DNA of 64,000 bases, from the NCBI RefSeq assembly GCF_001668725.1, contig NZ_LZKL01000120.1, positions 1 to 64,000 of the forward strand, in the 5' to 3' direction. The position numbers were made by a program, and so were the translations under genes. Source of the DNA: Mycobacterium sp. E787. GTDB taxonomy: Bacteria > Actinomycetota > Actinomycetes > Mycobacteriales > Mycobacteriaceae. Shown here piece after piece: positions 52,811 through 63,947 of the stretch (position 1 is the first letter of the stretch; every line of letters begins with the position of its first letter). The notes beneath the pieces were generated by a model. It was given only the letters and a program-made list of their open reading frames with translations, had not been told where the DNA came from and did not search any database.

Positions 52811-54078
52811 CGACCACCTTGACCGACTTCGGGCACGACACCTGGTGGCTGGTGCTGGGCAAGGCGCTGGCCATCTTCGTCTTCCTCATGCTCAACGTGC
52901 TGGTCGCGATCCTGCTCGAACGCAAGATCCTCGGCTGGATGCAGTTGCGGCCCGGCCCCAACCGGGCGGGGCCGTGGGGCGCCCTGCAGAGCCTGGCCGA
53001 CGGGATCAAGCTGGCGCTGAAGGAAAGCATCACCCCCGGCGGCATCGACAAGTTCGTTTACTTTGCGGCGCCGGTCTTTTCGGTCATCCCCGCGTTCACC
53101 GCGTTCGCGTTCATCCCGTTCGGCCCGGTGGTGTCGGTGTTCGGCCACCGCACGCCCCTGCAGCTGACCGACCTCCCGGTCGCGGTGTTGTTCATCCTGG
53201 GGCTCTCGGCGATCGGCGTGTACGGCATCGTGCTCGGCGGCTGGGCGTCGGGATCGACCTACCCGCTGCTGGGCGGGGTGCGCTCCACCGCGCAGGTGAT
53301 CTCCTATGAGGTCGCGATGGGGCTGTCGTTCACCGCGGTGTTCCTCTACGCCGGCACCATGTCGACGTCGCAGATCGTGGCCGCGCAGGACCGCGTCTGG
53401 TTCGTGTTCCTGTTGCTGCCGTCGTTCGTGATCTACCTGATCTCGATGGTCGGCGAGACCAACCGCGCCCCATTCGATCTGCCCGAGGCCGAAGGCGAAC
53501 TGGTCGCGGGATTCCACACCGAATACTCCTCGCTGAAGTTCGCCATGTTCATGCTGGCCGAGTACGTCAACATGATGACGGTGTCCTCACTGGCCACGGC
53601 CATGTTCTTCGGCGGCTGGCACGCGCCCTGGCCGCTGAACATGTGGGCGGGCGCCAACTCCGGATGGTGGCCGGTGCTGTGGTTCACGCTCAAGATGTGG
53701 ACCTTCCTGTTCATCTACTTCTGGCTGCGCGCCAGCCTGCCCCGGCTGCGCTACGACCAGTTCATGGCGCTGGGGTGGAAACTGCTGATCCCGGCCTCAC
53801 TGGTGTGGGTGCTGATCGCCGCCGTGATCCGCACGGCGCGCAACCAGGGATACGCGCACTGGACGCCGGTGCTGGTGGTCAGCAGCATCGTCGTGGCCGG
53901 CGCGCTGGTGCTGCTGTTGCGAAAACCGTTCACGGCGCCGAGCATTCGCGCGATGGAGCGTCAGCTGCGCCGGCAGCGCGACGAAATCCCCTCCCCCGCA
54001 ATCACCGAGCCGGCCTTCCCGACGCCGCCGCTACCCGCGCGGAAGGTCGGCGCGAGCAAGGAGGAAGCACGTGCCTAA
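52807..54078 (+). CDS. nuoH: NADH-quinone oxidoreductase subunit H
   Basis: Membrane subunit (423 aa) joining the peripheral and membrane arms; about eight helices. Conserved ERKILGWMQLRPGPNRAGPW, VGETNRAPFDLPEAEGELVA and EYSSLKFAMFMLAEY form the quinone channel. An unusually long basic/Pro-rich tail (about 375-423) is seen in mycobacterial forms. ATG overlaps nuoG. Confidence 0.97.
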   Translation: MTTTLTDFGHDTWWLVLGKALAIFVFLMLNVLVAILLERKILGWMQLRPGPNRAGPWGALQSLADGIKLALKESITPGGIDKFVYFAAPVFSVIPAFTAFAFIPFGPVVSVFGHRTPLQLTDLPVAVLFILGLSAIGVYGIVLGGWASGSTYPLLGGVRSTAQVISYEVAMGLSFTAVFLYAGTMSTSQIVAAQDRVWFVFLLLPSFVIYLISMVGETNRAPFDLPEAEGELVAGFHTEYSSLKFAMFMLAEYVNMMTVSSLATAMFFGGWHAPWPLNMWAGANSGWWPVLWFTLKMWTFLFIYFWLRASLPRLRYDQFMALGWKLLIPASLVWVLIAAVIRTARNQGYAHWTPVLVVSSIVVAGALVLLLRKPFTAPSIRAMERQLRRQRDEIPSPAITEPAFPTPPLPARKVGASKEEARA

Positions 54079-54616
54079 ATTTCTCGACGCCGTAGCCGGA
54101 TTCGGCGTGACGCTCGGCTCGATGTTCAAAAAGCACGTCACGGAGGAATATCCGGAGAAGCCGGGGCCGGTCGCGCCGCGCTATCACGGCCGTCACCAAC
54201 TCAACCGGTACCCCGACGGCCTGGAGAAGTGCATCGGGTGCGAGCTGTGCGCCTGGGCCTGCCCCGCCGACGCGATCTACGTCGAGGGCGCCGACAACAC
54301 CGAGGAGCTGCGGTACTCGCCGGGCGAACGCTACGGCCGCGTGTACCAGATCAACTACCTGCGCTGCATCGGCTGCGGCCTGTGCATCGAGGCCTGCCCC
54401 ACCAGGGCGCTGACGATGACCAACGACTACGAGATGGCCGACGACAACCGGGCCGACCTCATCTACGAGAAGGACCGGCTGCTCGCCCCCCTCACGCCGG
54501 AGATGACGGCGCCGCCGCACCCGCGGGCCGCCGGCGCCACCGACAAGGACTACTACCAGGGCAACGTGACCGCGGAGGGACTGCGCGAGCACGAGAGCGC
54601 CGGAGACGCAAGATGA
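54071..54616 (+). CDS. nuoI: NADH-quinone oxidoreductase subunit I
   Basis: Ferredoxin-type subunit (181 aa) with two 4Fe-4S clusters (N6a, N6b): CIGCELCAWACPADAI and CIGCGLCIEACPTRAL. GTG at 54071 overlaps the nuoH end by eight bases. Confidence 0.97.
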   Translation: MPKFLDAVAGFGVTLGSMFKKHVTEEYPEKPGPVAPRYHGRHQLNRYPDGLEKCIGCELCAWACPADAIYVEGADNTEELRYSPGERYGRVYQINYLRCIGCGLCIEACPTRALTMTNDYEMADDNRADLIYEKDRLLAPLTPEMTAPPHPRAAGATDKDYYQGNVTAEGLREHESAGDAR

Positions 54617-55395
54617 CCGCGACGCTCGCCGCCGACACCATCGTTCGCACCTCGACCGGCGAGGCGGTCACGTTCTGGGTGCTGGGCGCGCTGGCGGTGC
54701 TCGGCGCGCTCGGCGTGGTGCTGGCGGCCAACGCTGTCTACTCCGCGATGTTCCTGGCGATGACGATGATCATCCTGGCGGTGTTCTACATGGTCCAGGA
54801 CGCGCTGTTCCTGGGCATCGTCCAGGTGGTCGTCTACACCGGCGCGGTGATGATGCTGTTCCTGTTCGTGCTGATGCTGATCGGCGTGGATTCCGCGGAG
54901 TCGCTGAAGGAGACGCTGCGCGGCCAGCGCATCGCGGCGGTGTTCACGGGCCTCGGGTTCGGCATCCTGCTGCTCGCGGGCATCGGCAACGTGGCGACCG
55001 GCGGTTTCCTCGGCCTCACCACGGCCAATTCCGGCGGCAACGTGGAAGGCCTGGCCGCCCTGATCTTTTCGCGCTACCTCTGGGCGTTCGAGCTGACCAG
55101 CGCGCTGCTGATCACCGCGGCCGTGGGGGCGATGGTGCTGGCGCACCGGGAGCGCTTCGAACGCCGCAAGACGCAACGCGAACTGTCCGAGGAGCGGTTC
55201 CGGCCCGGCGGGCGGGCGACCCCGCTGCCCAACCCCGGTGTGTACGCGCGCCACAACGCGGTCGACGTCGCCGCGCTGCTGCCCGACGGCTCCTACTCGG
55301 GCCTGTCGGTGTCCCCGATCCTGAAGATCCGGGGCGCGGACGGCGCAGAAGTCCGAGAGACACCCGCGGAGGCCGTGCAGGGCGGTGCGTCGTGA
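54613..55395 (+). CDS. nuoJ: NADH-quinone oxidoreductase subunit J
   Basis: Membrane subunit (260 aa) with five helices in the first 185 residues, including the pi-bulge helix VQVVVYTGAVMMLFLFVLML. A hydrophilic C-terminal tail of about 75 residues (from AHRERFERRKTQ) follows, as in other mycobacteria. ATG at 54613 overlaps nuoI. Confidence 0.96.
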   Translation: MTATLAADTIVRTSTGEAVTFWVLGALAVLGALGVVLAANAVYSAMFLAMTMIILAVFYMVQDALFLGIVQVVVYTGAVMMLFLFVLMLIGVDSAESLKETLRGQRIAAVFTGLGFGILLLAGIGNVATGGFLGLTTANSGGNVEGLAALIFSRYLWAFELTSALLITAAVGAMVLAHRERFERRKTQRELSEERFRPGGRATPLPNPGVYARHNAVDVAALLPDGSYSGLSVSPILKIRGADGAEVRETPAEAVQGGAS

Positions 55396-55691
55396 ATCCG
55401 GCCAACTATCTGTATCTTTCGGCGCTGCTCTTCACCATCGGCGCCGCGGGTGTGTTGTTGCGCCGCAACGCCATCGTGATGTTCATGTGCGTCGAGCTGA
55501 TGCTCAACGCCGTCAACCTGGCGTTCGTCACGTTCGCGCGGATGCACGGCCATCTCGACGGCCAGATGATCGCCTTCTTCACGATGGTGGTCGCCGCGTG
55601 CGAGGTCGTGGTGGGCCTGGCCATCATCATGACGATTTTCCGTGCCCGCAAATCGGCGTCGGTCGACGACGCGAACCTACTCAAAGGCTGA
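55392..55691 (+). CDS. nuoK: NADH-quinone oxidoreductase subunit K
   Basis: Three-helix membrane subunit (99 aa), homologue of MrpC, with the conserved Glu residues in MFMCVELMLNAVNLAF and AACEVVVGLAI used in proton transfer. GTG at 55392 overlaps nuoJ. Confidence 0.97.
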   Translation: MNPANYLYLSALLFTIGAAGVLLRRNAIVMFMCVELMLNAVNLAFVTFARMHGHLDGQMIAFFTMVVAACEVVVGLAIIMTIFRARKSASVDDANLLKG

Positions 55692-55702
55692 ACAACGTCA
55701 CG

Positions 55703-57589
55703 ATGACTGACTACACCTGGCTGCTGGTGGCGCTGCCATTGGCGGGCGCCGCGATCTTGTTGTTCGGGGGTAGGCGCACCGACGGGTGGGGGCACCTGCT
55801 GGGCTGCGCGACCGCGCTGGCAGCGTTCGGCGTGGGGCTGGGCCTGCTCAGCGAGCTGCTCGGCCGCGGCGGGGACGACCGGGTCATCCACCAGAAGGTG
55901 TTCAGCTGGATTCCCGTCGGTCAACTGCAGGTGGACCTCGGGCTGCAGATCGACCAGCTGTCAGTGTGTTTCGTGCTGCTGATCTCCGGCGTCGGGTCGC
56001 TGATCCACATCTATTCGGTCGGCTACATGGCCGACGACCCGGACCGCCGCCGCTTCTTCGGCTACCTCAACCTGTTTCTGGCCTCGATGCTGCTGCTGGT
56101 GGTCGCCGACAACTACGTGGTGCTCTACGTCGGCTGGGAGGGCGTCGGCCTGGCCTCGTATCTGCTCATCGGCTTCTGGTATCACAAGCCGACGGCGGCC
56201 ACCGCGGCCAAGAAGGCGTTCGTGATGAACCGGGTCGGGGACGCCGGCCTGGCACTCGGAATGTTCCTGATGTTCAGCACATTCGGCACGCTGTCGTACG
56301 CCGGCGTGTTCGCCGGCGCGCCCGCCGCCGGCCGGGGCGCGCTGACGGCGATGGGATTGCTGCTGCTGCTGGGCGCCTGCGCCAAATCCGCCCAGGTCCC
56401 GCTGCAGGCCTGGTTGGGCGACGCGATGGAGGGCCCGACGCCGGTGTCCGCGCTGATCCACGCCGCCACCATGGTGACCGCCGGCGTGTACCTGATCGTG
56501 CGGTCCAATCCGCTCTACAACCTCTCCCCCGACGCGCAATTGGGCGTGGTGATCGTCGGGGCCGTCACCCTGCTGTTCGGGGCGCTCATCGGCTGCGCCA
56601 AGGACGACATCAAGCGCGCCCTGGCGGCGTCGACCATGAGCCAGATCGGCTATATGGTGCTGGCCGCCGGCCTCGGCCCGGCCGGCTACGCCTTCGCGAT
56701 CATGCACCTGCTCACCCACGGCTTCTTCAAGGCCGGGCTGTTCCTCGGCTCCGGTGCGGTGATCCACGCGATGCACGAGGAGCAGAACATGCGCCGCTAC
56801 GGCGGCCTGCGCAAGGCTTTGCCGATCACCTTCGCCACATTCGGCCTGGGCTATCTGGCGATCATCGGGGTGCCACCCTTCGCCGGTTTCTTCTCCAAGG
56901 ACAAGATCATCGAGGCGGCCCTGTCCTCCGGGGACACCCGCGGCTACGTGCTGGGCGGGGCGGCGCTGCTGGGCGCCGGCGTCACCGCCTTCTACATGAC
57001 CCGCGTCATGCTGATGACCTTCTTCGGTGAAAAGCGTTGGGCCCCCGGCAGCCACCCGCACGAGGCGCCGGCCGTGATGGCGTGGCCGATGATCCTGCTC
57101 GCCGTCGGTTCGGCGTTCTCCGGCCTGCTGTTCTGGTGGGGCGGAGCCCTGCAGCACTGGCTCGAGCCCGTCGTCGGGACGCGCGAAGAGGCCGCCCATG
57201 CGCTGCCCGCCTGGGTCACCACCGTCGTGGCGCTCGGCGTCGTCGCGATCGGCATCGCGGTGGCCTACCGGATGTACGCGATGTCGCCCATCCCCAGGGT
57301 GGCCCCCCTCCGGGTCTCGCCGCTCACCACCGCCGCGCGCGCCGACCTGTACGGCGATGCCTTCAACGAGGAGGTGTTCATGCGCCCTGGTGCGCAACTG
57401 ACCGGAGCGCTGGTCGAGGTCGACAACGCGGGCGTGGACGGCTCGGTCAACGCGCTCGCGGCGCTCGTGAGCCGGACGTCAAACGGCCTGCGGCGCTTCC
57501 AAACCGGGTTCGCCCGCAACTACGCCCTCTCGATGCTGGCCGGCGCGGTGCTGGTGGTCGCCCTGATCTTGGCGGTGCGGGCGTGGTGA
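55703..57589 (+). CDS. nuoL: NADH-quinone oxidoreductase subunit L
   Basis: Antiporter-like proton-pumping subunit (628 aa), about 16 helices. Key features: YVGWEGVGLASYLLIGFWY, QVPLQAWLGDAMEGPTPVSA, LIHAATMVTAGVYLI and the conserved Lys in CAKDDIKRALAASTMSQIG; the C-terminal end forms the lateral helix. ATG at 55703, 11 bases after nuoK. Confidence 0.97.
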   Translation: MTDYTWLLVALPLAGAAILLFGGRRTDGWGHLLGCATALAAFGVGLGLLSELLGRGGDDRVIHQKVFSWIPVGQLQVDLGLQIDQLSVCFVLLISGVGSLIHIYSVGYMADDPDRRRFFGYLNLFLASMLLLVVADNYVVLYVGWEGVGLASYLLIGFWYHKPTAATAAKKAFVMNRVGDAGLALGMFLMFSTFGTLSYAGVFAGAPAAGRGALTAMGLLLLLGACAKSAQVPLQAWLGDAMEGPTPVSALIHAATMVTAGVYLIVRSNPLYNLSPDAQLGVVIVGAVTLLFGALIGCAKDDIKRALAASTMSQIGYMVLAAGLGPAGYAFAIMHLLTHGFFKAGLFLGSGAVIHAMHEEQNMRRYGGLRKALPITFATFGLGYLAIIGVPPFAGFFSKDKIIEAALSSGDTRGYVLGGAALLGAGVTAFYMTRVMLMTFFGEKRWAPGSHPHEAPAVMAWPMILLAVGSAFSGLLFWWGGALQHWLEPVVGTREEAAHALPAWVTTVVALGVVAIGIAVAYRMYAMSPIPRVAPLRVSPLTTAARADLYGDAFNEEVFMRPGAQLTGALVEVDNAGVDGSVNALAALVSRTSNGLRRFQTGFARNYALSMLAGAVLVVALILAVRAW

Positions 57590-59184
57590 GCGCCAACATC
57601 CCGTGGCTGAGCATCCTGTGGCTGCTGCCGCTGGCGGGTTCCGGGCTGATCATCCTGCTTCCCCCCGGGATGCGACAGCTGGCCAAGTGGGCGGGCCTGG
57701 TCGTCGGCGTGCTGACGCTGGCGGTGGCGATCGTCGTCACCGTCGCCTTCAAGACGGGCGGCCCCACCTACCAGTTCGTCGAAAGCCACAGGTGGATACC
57801 GGCGTTCGGCGCGGGTTACTCCCTCGGGGTGGACGGCATCGCCGTGGTGCTGGTGCTGCTGACCGCGGTGCTGATCCCGCTGCTGCAGGTGGCCGGCTGG
57901 AACGACGGCAGGCAGGGCACCCAGGCAAATTCTCGCAGCGTGCACGCCTACGTCGCGCTGACGCTGGCCATCGAGTCGATGGTGCTGGTCTCGGTGGTCG
58001 CGCTGGACGTGCTGCTGTTCTACGTGTTCTTCGAAGCCATGCTGGTGCCGATGTACTTCCTGATCGGCGGCTTCGGTTCGGGACCCGGCAGGTCGCGCGC
58101 CGCGGTGAAGTTCTTGCTGTACAACCTGTTCGGCGGCCTGATCATGCTGGCGGCCGTCATCGGGCTCTACGTGGTGACCGCGCAGCACGGCTCGGGCACG
58201 TTCGACTTCCGTGACATCGTCGCCGGCGTGGCGTCTGGCCGCTACGGTGCCGACCCCGCGGTGTTCAAGGCGCTGTTCTTGGGCTTCATGTTCGCGTTCG
58301 CGATCAAGGCGCCGCTGTGGCCGTTCCACCGCTGGCTGCCCGACGCCGCGGTCGAGGCCACGCCGGCGACCGCGGTGCTGATGATGGCCGTGATGGACAA
58401 GGTCGGCACCTTCGGCATGCTGCGCTACTGCCTGCAGCTGTTCCCCAGCGCCTCAACGTATTTCCGTCCGCTGATCATCGTGCTCGCCGTCATCGGCGTG
58501 ATCTACGGCGCGATCGTGGCGATCGGCCAGGCCGACATCATGCGGCTGATCGCCTACACGTCGATCTCCCACTTCGGGTTCATCATCCTGGGCATCTTCG
58601 TGATGACCACCCAGGGACAGAGCGGGTCGACGCTGTACATGCTCAACCACGGCCTGTCCACCGCGGCGGTGTTCCTGATCGCGGGCTTCCTGATATCCCG
58701 GCGCGGCAGCCGGGCGATCGCCGACTACGGGGGCGTGCAGAAGGTGGCGCCCATCCTGGCGGGCACCTTCCTCGTCTCGGCCATGGCGACGCTGTCGCTT
58801 CCGGGCCTGGCGCCGTTCATCAGCGAATTCCTGGTCCTGCTGGGCACTTTCAACCGCTACTGGCTGGCGGCGGCGTTCGGCGTGACCGCGTTGGTCCTGT
58901 CGGCGATCTACATGTTGTGGCTCTACCAGCGGGTGATGACGGGCCCGGTGGCCGCCGGCAGCGAGGGCATCGGGGACCTGAAGGCGCGCGAGCTGGTCGT
59001 CGTCGCCCCGCTCGTCGCGCTCCTGCTGGTGCTCGGCGTCTACCCCAAGCCGGTGCTGGACCTGATCAATCCGGCCGTGCAGAACACGATGACCACCATC
59101 GGCCAGCATGACCCCGCGCCGAGCGTGACCCGCCCGGTTTCGGGCGTTGGCTCCCCGAAGACAGCCGAAGGACCGCACCGATGA
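57586..59184 (+). CDS. nuoM: NADH-quinone oxidoreductase subunit M
   Basis: Second antiporter-like pump subunit (532 aa), about 14 helices. Conserved FEAMLVPMYFLIGGFG, KAPLWPFHRWLPDAAVEA and ISHFGFIILGIF. The GTG at 57586 overlaps the nuoL stop (GTGA); a GTG directly before it (57583) is an alternative. Ends in a short hydrophilic tail. Confidence 0.96.
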   Translation: MSANIPWLSILWLLPLAGSGLIILLPPGMRQLAKWAGLVVGVLTLAVAIVVTVAFKTGGPTYQFVESHRWIPAFGAGYSLGVDGIAVVLVLLTAVLIPLLQVAGWNDGRQGTQANSRSVHAYVALTLAIESMVLVSVVALDVLLFYVFFEAMLVPMYFLIGGFGSGPGRSRAAVKFLLYNLFGGLIMLAAVIGLYVVTAQHGSGTFDFRDIVAGVASGRYGADPAVFKALFLGFMFAFAIKAPLWPFHRWLPDAAVEATPATAVLMMAVMDKVGTFGMLRYCLQLFPSASTYFRPLIIVLAVIGVIYGAIVAIGQADIMRLIAYTSISHFGFIILGIFVMTTQGQSGSTLYMLNHGLSTAAVFLIAGFLISRRGSRAIADYGGVQKVAPILAGTFLVSAMATLSLPGLAPFISEFLVLLGTFNRYWLAAAFGVTALVLSAIYMLWLYQRVMTGPVAAGSEGIGDLKARELVVVAPLVALLLVLGVYPKPVLDLINPAVQNTMTTIGQHDPAPSVTRPVSGVGSPKTAEGPHR

Positions 59185-60773
59185 CCCTGCCCACCCCCAG
59201 CGTCGAGTACTTCCTGCTGTGCCCGATGCTCATCGTCTTCGGTGTCGCCGTCGCCGGGGTGCTCGTGGAAGCGTTCGTCCCCAGGCGAATTCGGTACGCC
59301 ACCCAGGTGACGCTGGCCCTGGGCGGCCTGATCGCGGCGCTGGTCGCGGACGTGGAGGTCGCCGAGTCGGTGCCGGCGTCGGGTCGCGCGGCGGTGCTGG
59401 GCGCGGTGGCGATCGACCGACCGTCGCTGTTTCTGCAGGGCACCGTTCTGCTGGTCGCGGTGCTGGCCGTCATCTTCATGGCCGAGCGGACACAGGCCAA
59501 GGCCGACACCAAGTCCGTGGCCACAGCAGGGGTCGCGGCGGGCTCCGGTGGCCTGGATTCCTTTACGCCGCAGGCCTCCGCGGTTCCCGGCAGCGACGCC
59601 GAGCGCGAGGCGGAGCGGGCCGGCGCCGCGCAGACCGAGCTCTTCCCGCTGGCGATGCTGTCCGTCGGCGGCATGATGGTCTTCCCCGCGTCCAACGACC
59701 TGCTGACGATGTTCGTCGCCCTGGAGGTTTTGTCGCTGCCGCTGTACCTGATGTGCGGGCTGGCGCGTCATCGCCGCCTGCTCTCGCAGGAAGCGGCGAT
59801 GAAGTACTTCCTGCTGGGCGCGTTCTCCTCGGCGTTCTTCCTGTACGGGGTGGCGTTGCTCTACGGCGCGACCGGCACGCTGCTGCTGCCCGGGATCCGG
59901 GATGCCGTTGCCGCCCATGGCGATACCTCGATGGCGTTGATCGGCGTCGCGCTGCTGTCGGTCGGGCTGCTGTTCAAAGTGGGTGCGGTGCCGTTCCACT
60001 CGTGGATTCCCGATGTCTACCAGGGTGCGCCCACACCGATCACGGGGTTCATGGCGGCGGCCACCAAGGTGGCGGCGTTCGGCGCGCTGCTGCGGGTGGT
60101 CTACGTGGCCCTGCCGCCGCTGCACGACCAATGGCGTCCGGTGCTGTGGACGATTTCGATCCTGACGATGGCGGTGGGCACGATCACCGCCGTCAACCAG
60201 ACCGACGTCAAGCGGATGCTGGCCTACTCGTCCGTCGCGCACGTGGGCTTCATACTCACCGGCGTGATCGCGGACAACGCGGCCGGTTTGTCGGCAACGA
60301 TGTTCTATCTGGTCGCCTACAGCTTCAGCACGCTCGGCGCGTTCGCCATCGTGGGCCTGATTCGCAACGCCGACGGCGTCGAGGACGCCACGCTGTCGCA
60401 CTGGGCCGGGCTCGGGCAGCGCTCCCCCATTGTGGGCGTGATGTTTTCGATGTTCCTGCTGGCGTTCGCGGGCATCCCGCTGACGAGTGGCTTCGTCAGC
60501 AAGCTCGCCGTGTTCAAGGCCGCCGCGCAGGGCGGCGCGGTGCCGCTGGTCGTCGTCGGCGTCGTCGCCAGCGGTGTCGCCGCCTACTTCTACGTGCGCG
60601 TCATCGTGTCGATGTTCTTCACCGAGGCGACCGACGACACCCCACACGTGGTGGCGCCGGGCGTCCTCAGCAAGGCCGCGATCGCGGTATGCGCCTTGGT
60701 CACGGTGCTGTTGGGAATCTTCCCGCAGCCGCTGCTCGACCTGGCCGATCAGGCGGCCCAGCTGCTGCACTGA
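59181..60773 (+). CDS. nuoN: NADH-quinone oxidoreductase subunit N
   Basis: Third antiporter-like pump subunit (530 aa) and last gene of the operon. ALEVLSLPLYLMCGLARH, KVGAVPFHSWIPDVYQGAPT and SSVAHVGFILTGV are conserved. A hydrophilic loop of about 40 residues (about 105-150) interrupts the early helices. ATG overlaps nuoM. Converges on the next gene with 15 bases between. Confidence 0.97.
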   Translation: MTLPTPSVEYFLLCPMLIVFGVAVAGVLVEAFVPRRIRYATQVTLALGGLIAALVADVEVAESVPASGRAAVLGAVAIDRPSLFLQGTVLLVAVLAVIFMAERTQAKADTKSVATAGVAAGSGGLDSFTPQASAVPGSDAEREAERAGAAQTELFPLAMLSVGGMMVFPASNDLLTMFVALEVLSLPLYLMCGLARHRRLLSQEAAMKYFLLGAFSSAFFLYGVALLYGATGTLLLPGIRDAVAAHGDTSMALIGVALLSVGLLFKVGAVPFHSWIPDVYQGAPTPITGFMAAATKVAAFGALLRVVYVALPPLHDQWRPVLWTISILTMAVGTITAVNQTDVKRMLAYSSVAHVGFILTGVIADNAAGLSATMFYLVAYSFSTLGAFAIVGLIRNADGVEDATLSHWAGLGQRSPIVGVMFSMFLLAFAGIPLTSGFVSKLAVFKAAAQGGAVPLVVVGVVASGVAAYFYVRVIVSMFFTEATDDTPHVVAPGVLSKAAIAVCALVTVLLGIFPQPLLDLADQAAQLLH

Positions 60774-60788
60774 ACCGGCGTCGGGTAG

Positions 60789-61235
60789 TCAGCTCACGAA
60801 CGGGCGCGTCGCCAGGACGTAGATCGCCAAGACCCCCACCGGCGCTACGAGCGGCAACCACGGCAGCTGCAGCGGGAACGACGTCGCGACCAGGCCCGCG
60901 CAGCTGAACCCCACGGCCGCAAGGGCGGTCGGCCAGCTCCACATCACCGCGCCGGGCGTCGCCGCCGCATGGCGGCACACCAGGTAGGCGGCCGCGCACA
61001 GGCCGGACCAGGCGGTGCAGACAAGCGACGGATCCGAGGCCAGGATCGTCGCCACCGACAGCAACACGGCGATCGTCGCCGCGGGGCGGAGGGCCACGCC
61101 GACACCCACGGCCAGCAGGGCTCCCGCCGCCACGACGAGCGCCGGTCCGTGCGAGCCGACGGCGGCCAGTACGGCCATGAGCGCGCCGAAAACGGTTGAG
61201 ACGGCCAGTGTGGCCGGACGCGCGGTCGACTTCAT
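60789..61235 (-). CDS. four-helix membrane protein (Rv3162c-like)
   Basis: A 148-residue hydrophobic protein with about four to five helices (FGALMAVLAAVGSHGPALVV, LLAVGVGVALRPAATIAVLL, CTAWSGLCAAAYLVC, LVAPVGVLAIYVLATRP). The ATG at 61235 overlaps the stop of the DUF58 gene (ATGA). In M. tuberculosis Rv3162c holds the same place. Role unknown; probably part of the MoxR-associated envelope module. Confidence 0.8.
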   Translation of the reverse strand: MKSTARPATLAVSTVFGALMAVLAAVGSHGPALVVAAGALLAVGVGVALRPAATIAVLLSVATILASDPSLVCTAWSGLCAAAYLVCRHAAATPGAVMWSWPTALAAVGFSCAGLVATSFPLQLPWLPLVAPVGVLAIYVLATRPFVS

Positions 61236-62496
61236 ACCCGGAGCCGTCCGCGCACGCGGTGGCGGCGATCCGGCAGCACACCCATCGACTGATCCAGCGT
61301 GCTGTCCCCCCGCCAACCCACGATGTCCACGCCGACCGTCGCCATGTCGCGATACATGGCGGAGCGCTGCAGCGCCCACATCCGGTCGATCAGCGGGTCC
61401 TGCTGGGCCTCGAAAGGCGAGCTGTCGAGGACGTCGACCGCGATCACGACGTGGCCGCGTTTGCGGAGGTCGATCAGCGCCAGCGCGAACTCCGTGTCGA
61501 GCAGCGTGGAGAACGCGATCACGATCGCCCCCACCGGAACGGCCGCCCGCGGCGCCAGTGTGCCCGTGGTGTTTTCGAACTCGTCGCCGGCGCCGAGCAC
61601 GGTGTCAAGCACCCGATAGAACTGGCGCTGTCCGATGTCGGCGCCGAGCCACCGCGGACGGTTGCCGCCGAGCGCGACCATCCCGGCGCGATCGCCGTGC
61701 CGCAGGGCGGTCTGCACCACCTGCGCCGCCCCGCGCACCACTCGTTCGGTCGCAGCGGTCGCCGGGCCCGCCGGCTGCCGGTACCTGTCGATCAGCACCA
61801 CCACGTCGGCGGCGCGGTCGGTCAACCGTTGCGTCACGTGCAATTGGCGGCGGCGGGCGCTCACCGGCCAGTTCACCGCCCGCAGTTGATCACCGGGCAC
61901 GTAGGGGCGAATGTCCGCGTACTCGACGCCCGGGCCCACGTGCCGGGTGAGGTGGGCGCCCAGGCGGTCGAGCAACTCCGTCTGCGGGATCGGCGTCGAC
62001 TGCGGCGGCGTGAGCGGGAACACGAGCACATCGGCCGCGTCCACGGTGGCCGTCCCCGTCAGCAACCCGCCGCGCGCGACCACCTCGACCCGCGCCCGGA
62101 CCGGGTAGCGGCCCCAGCGTTGCGCGGTCGCCGCAACGGTTTTCGCGTGGCCGGAATCCGCCTCGAGCGCTTCGAGCTCCATGCCTTCGACCGACGAAGT
62201 GGTGAGCTCGACCGCGGAAGCCCCCGCGCGCGAGGGGTCTTCGGTTATCCAGACTTTCACCCGCGCCCGCTCGTTTTCAAAACAGCGCTGCGAGTCCGGT
62301 TCCCCGTGCACCCGGATCTTCGGCACGGGGGGTTGCCAGCTGATCGAGCAGAGCACCCCGAGCAGCGGCGCCGCGAAGGCGATCAGCTGCCAGCGCGTCC
62401 CGATCACGGCGGCGGCCAGCGCGACCCCGGCGCATGTCGCGATCGCCCGCGTCAACGGCGATGCGCGCCAACGGAACTCGACATCGCGACCTTGGA

Positions 62497-63464
<968 letters not shown>

Positions 63465-63468
<4 letters not shown>

Positions 63469-63947
63469 ATTTGCTCCAACTTTCGCAGGATCTGTTCCAG
63501 CACCGCGCGGCCCGGACCGGTGTGATGGTCGCCGGTGCGCGTGACGTTGTTGGGATTGACCCATTCCCACAGCTCGGCGCCGAAAAGCATCCGGCCGGTC
63601 GCGTGATATGCCATGGGATCCTTGGATTGCCTTTGGCCCGTTGTCATCTCGTAACGCCGCGCCAGCATGGGGCGCAGATGGCGGTCCCAGTCCGCCCGCG
63701 TGGAGTCCGACCACCGGATCGTCGTCTCGGTGGTGGCGAGCCAGCGGCGCAACGAATCCCCCAGATCGTCGTAGCCGGTCTCGGCGGCCGGTTCGTTGTT
63801 GCGGCCCAGATAACGACGGACGTTGAGCAGCACCAGCGCAAGGGCGATGCCCGCGGCGGCGAGCAGGAACCGGCGCCCGTGCAGGATCAGCGCCAGCAGC
63901 TCGATCCCCACCACGAGGCAAATACCCAGGGCTATGAGCTTTTTCAT
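63465..63947 (-). CDS. membrane protein of the MoxR3 cluster (Rv3165c-like)
   Basis: A 160-residue protein with two adjacent N-terminal membrane helices (about 3-23 and 27-43) and a soluble domain containing DDLGDSLRRWLATTETTIRW and LFGAELWEWVNPNNVTRTG. Located where Rv3165c is. Both ends overlap neighbours by four bases (ATGA), so it belongs to the moxR3 operon. Function unknown. Confidence 0.8.

Noticed and set aside
55961..57397. Long minus-strand frame opposite nuoL
   Set aside because: Low-complexity His/Gln/Arg composition, no start signal, fully covered by nuoL.
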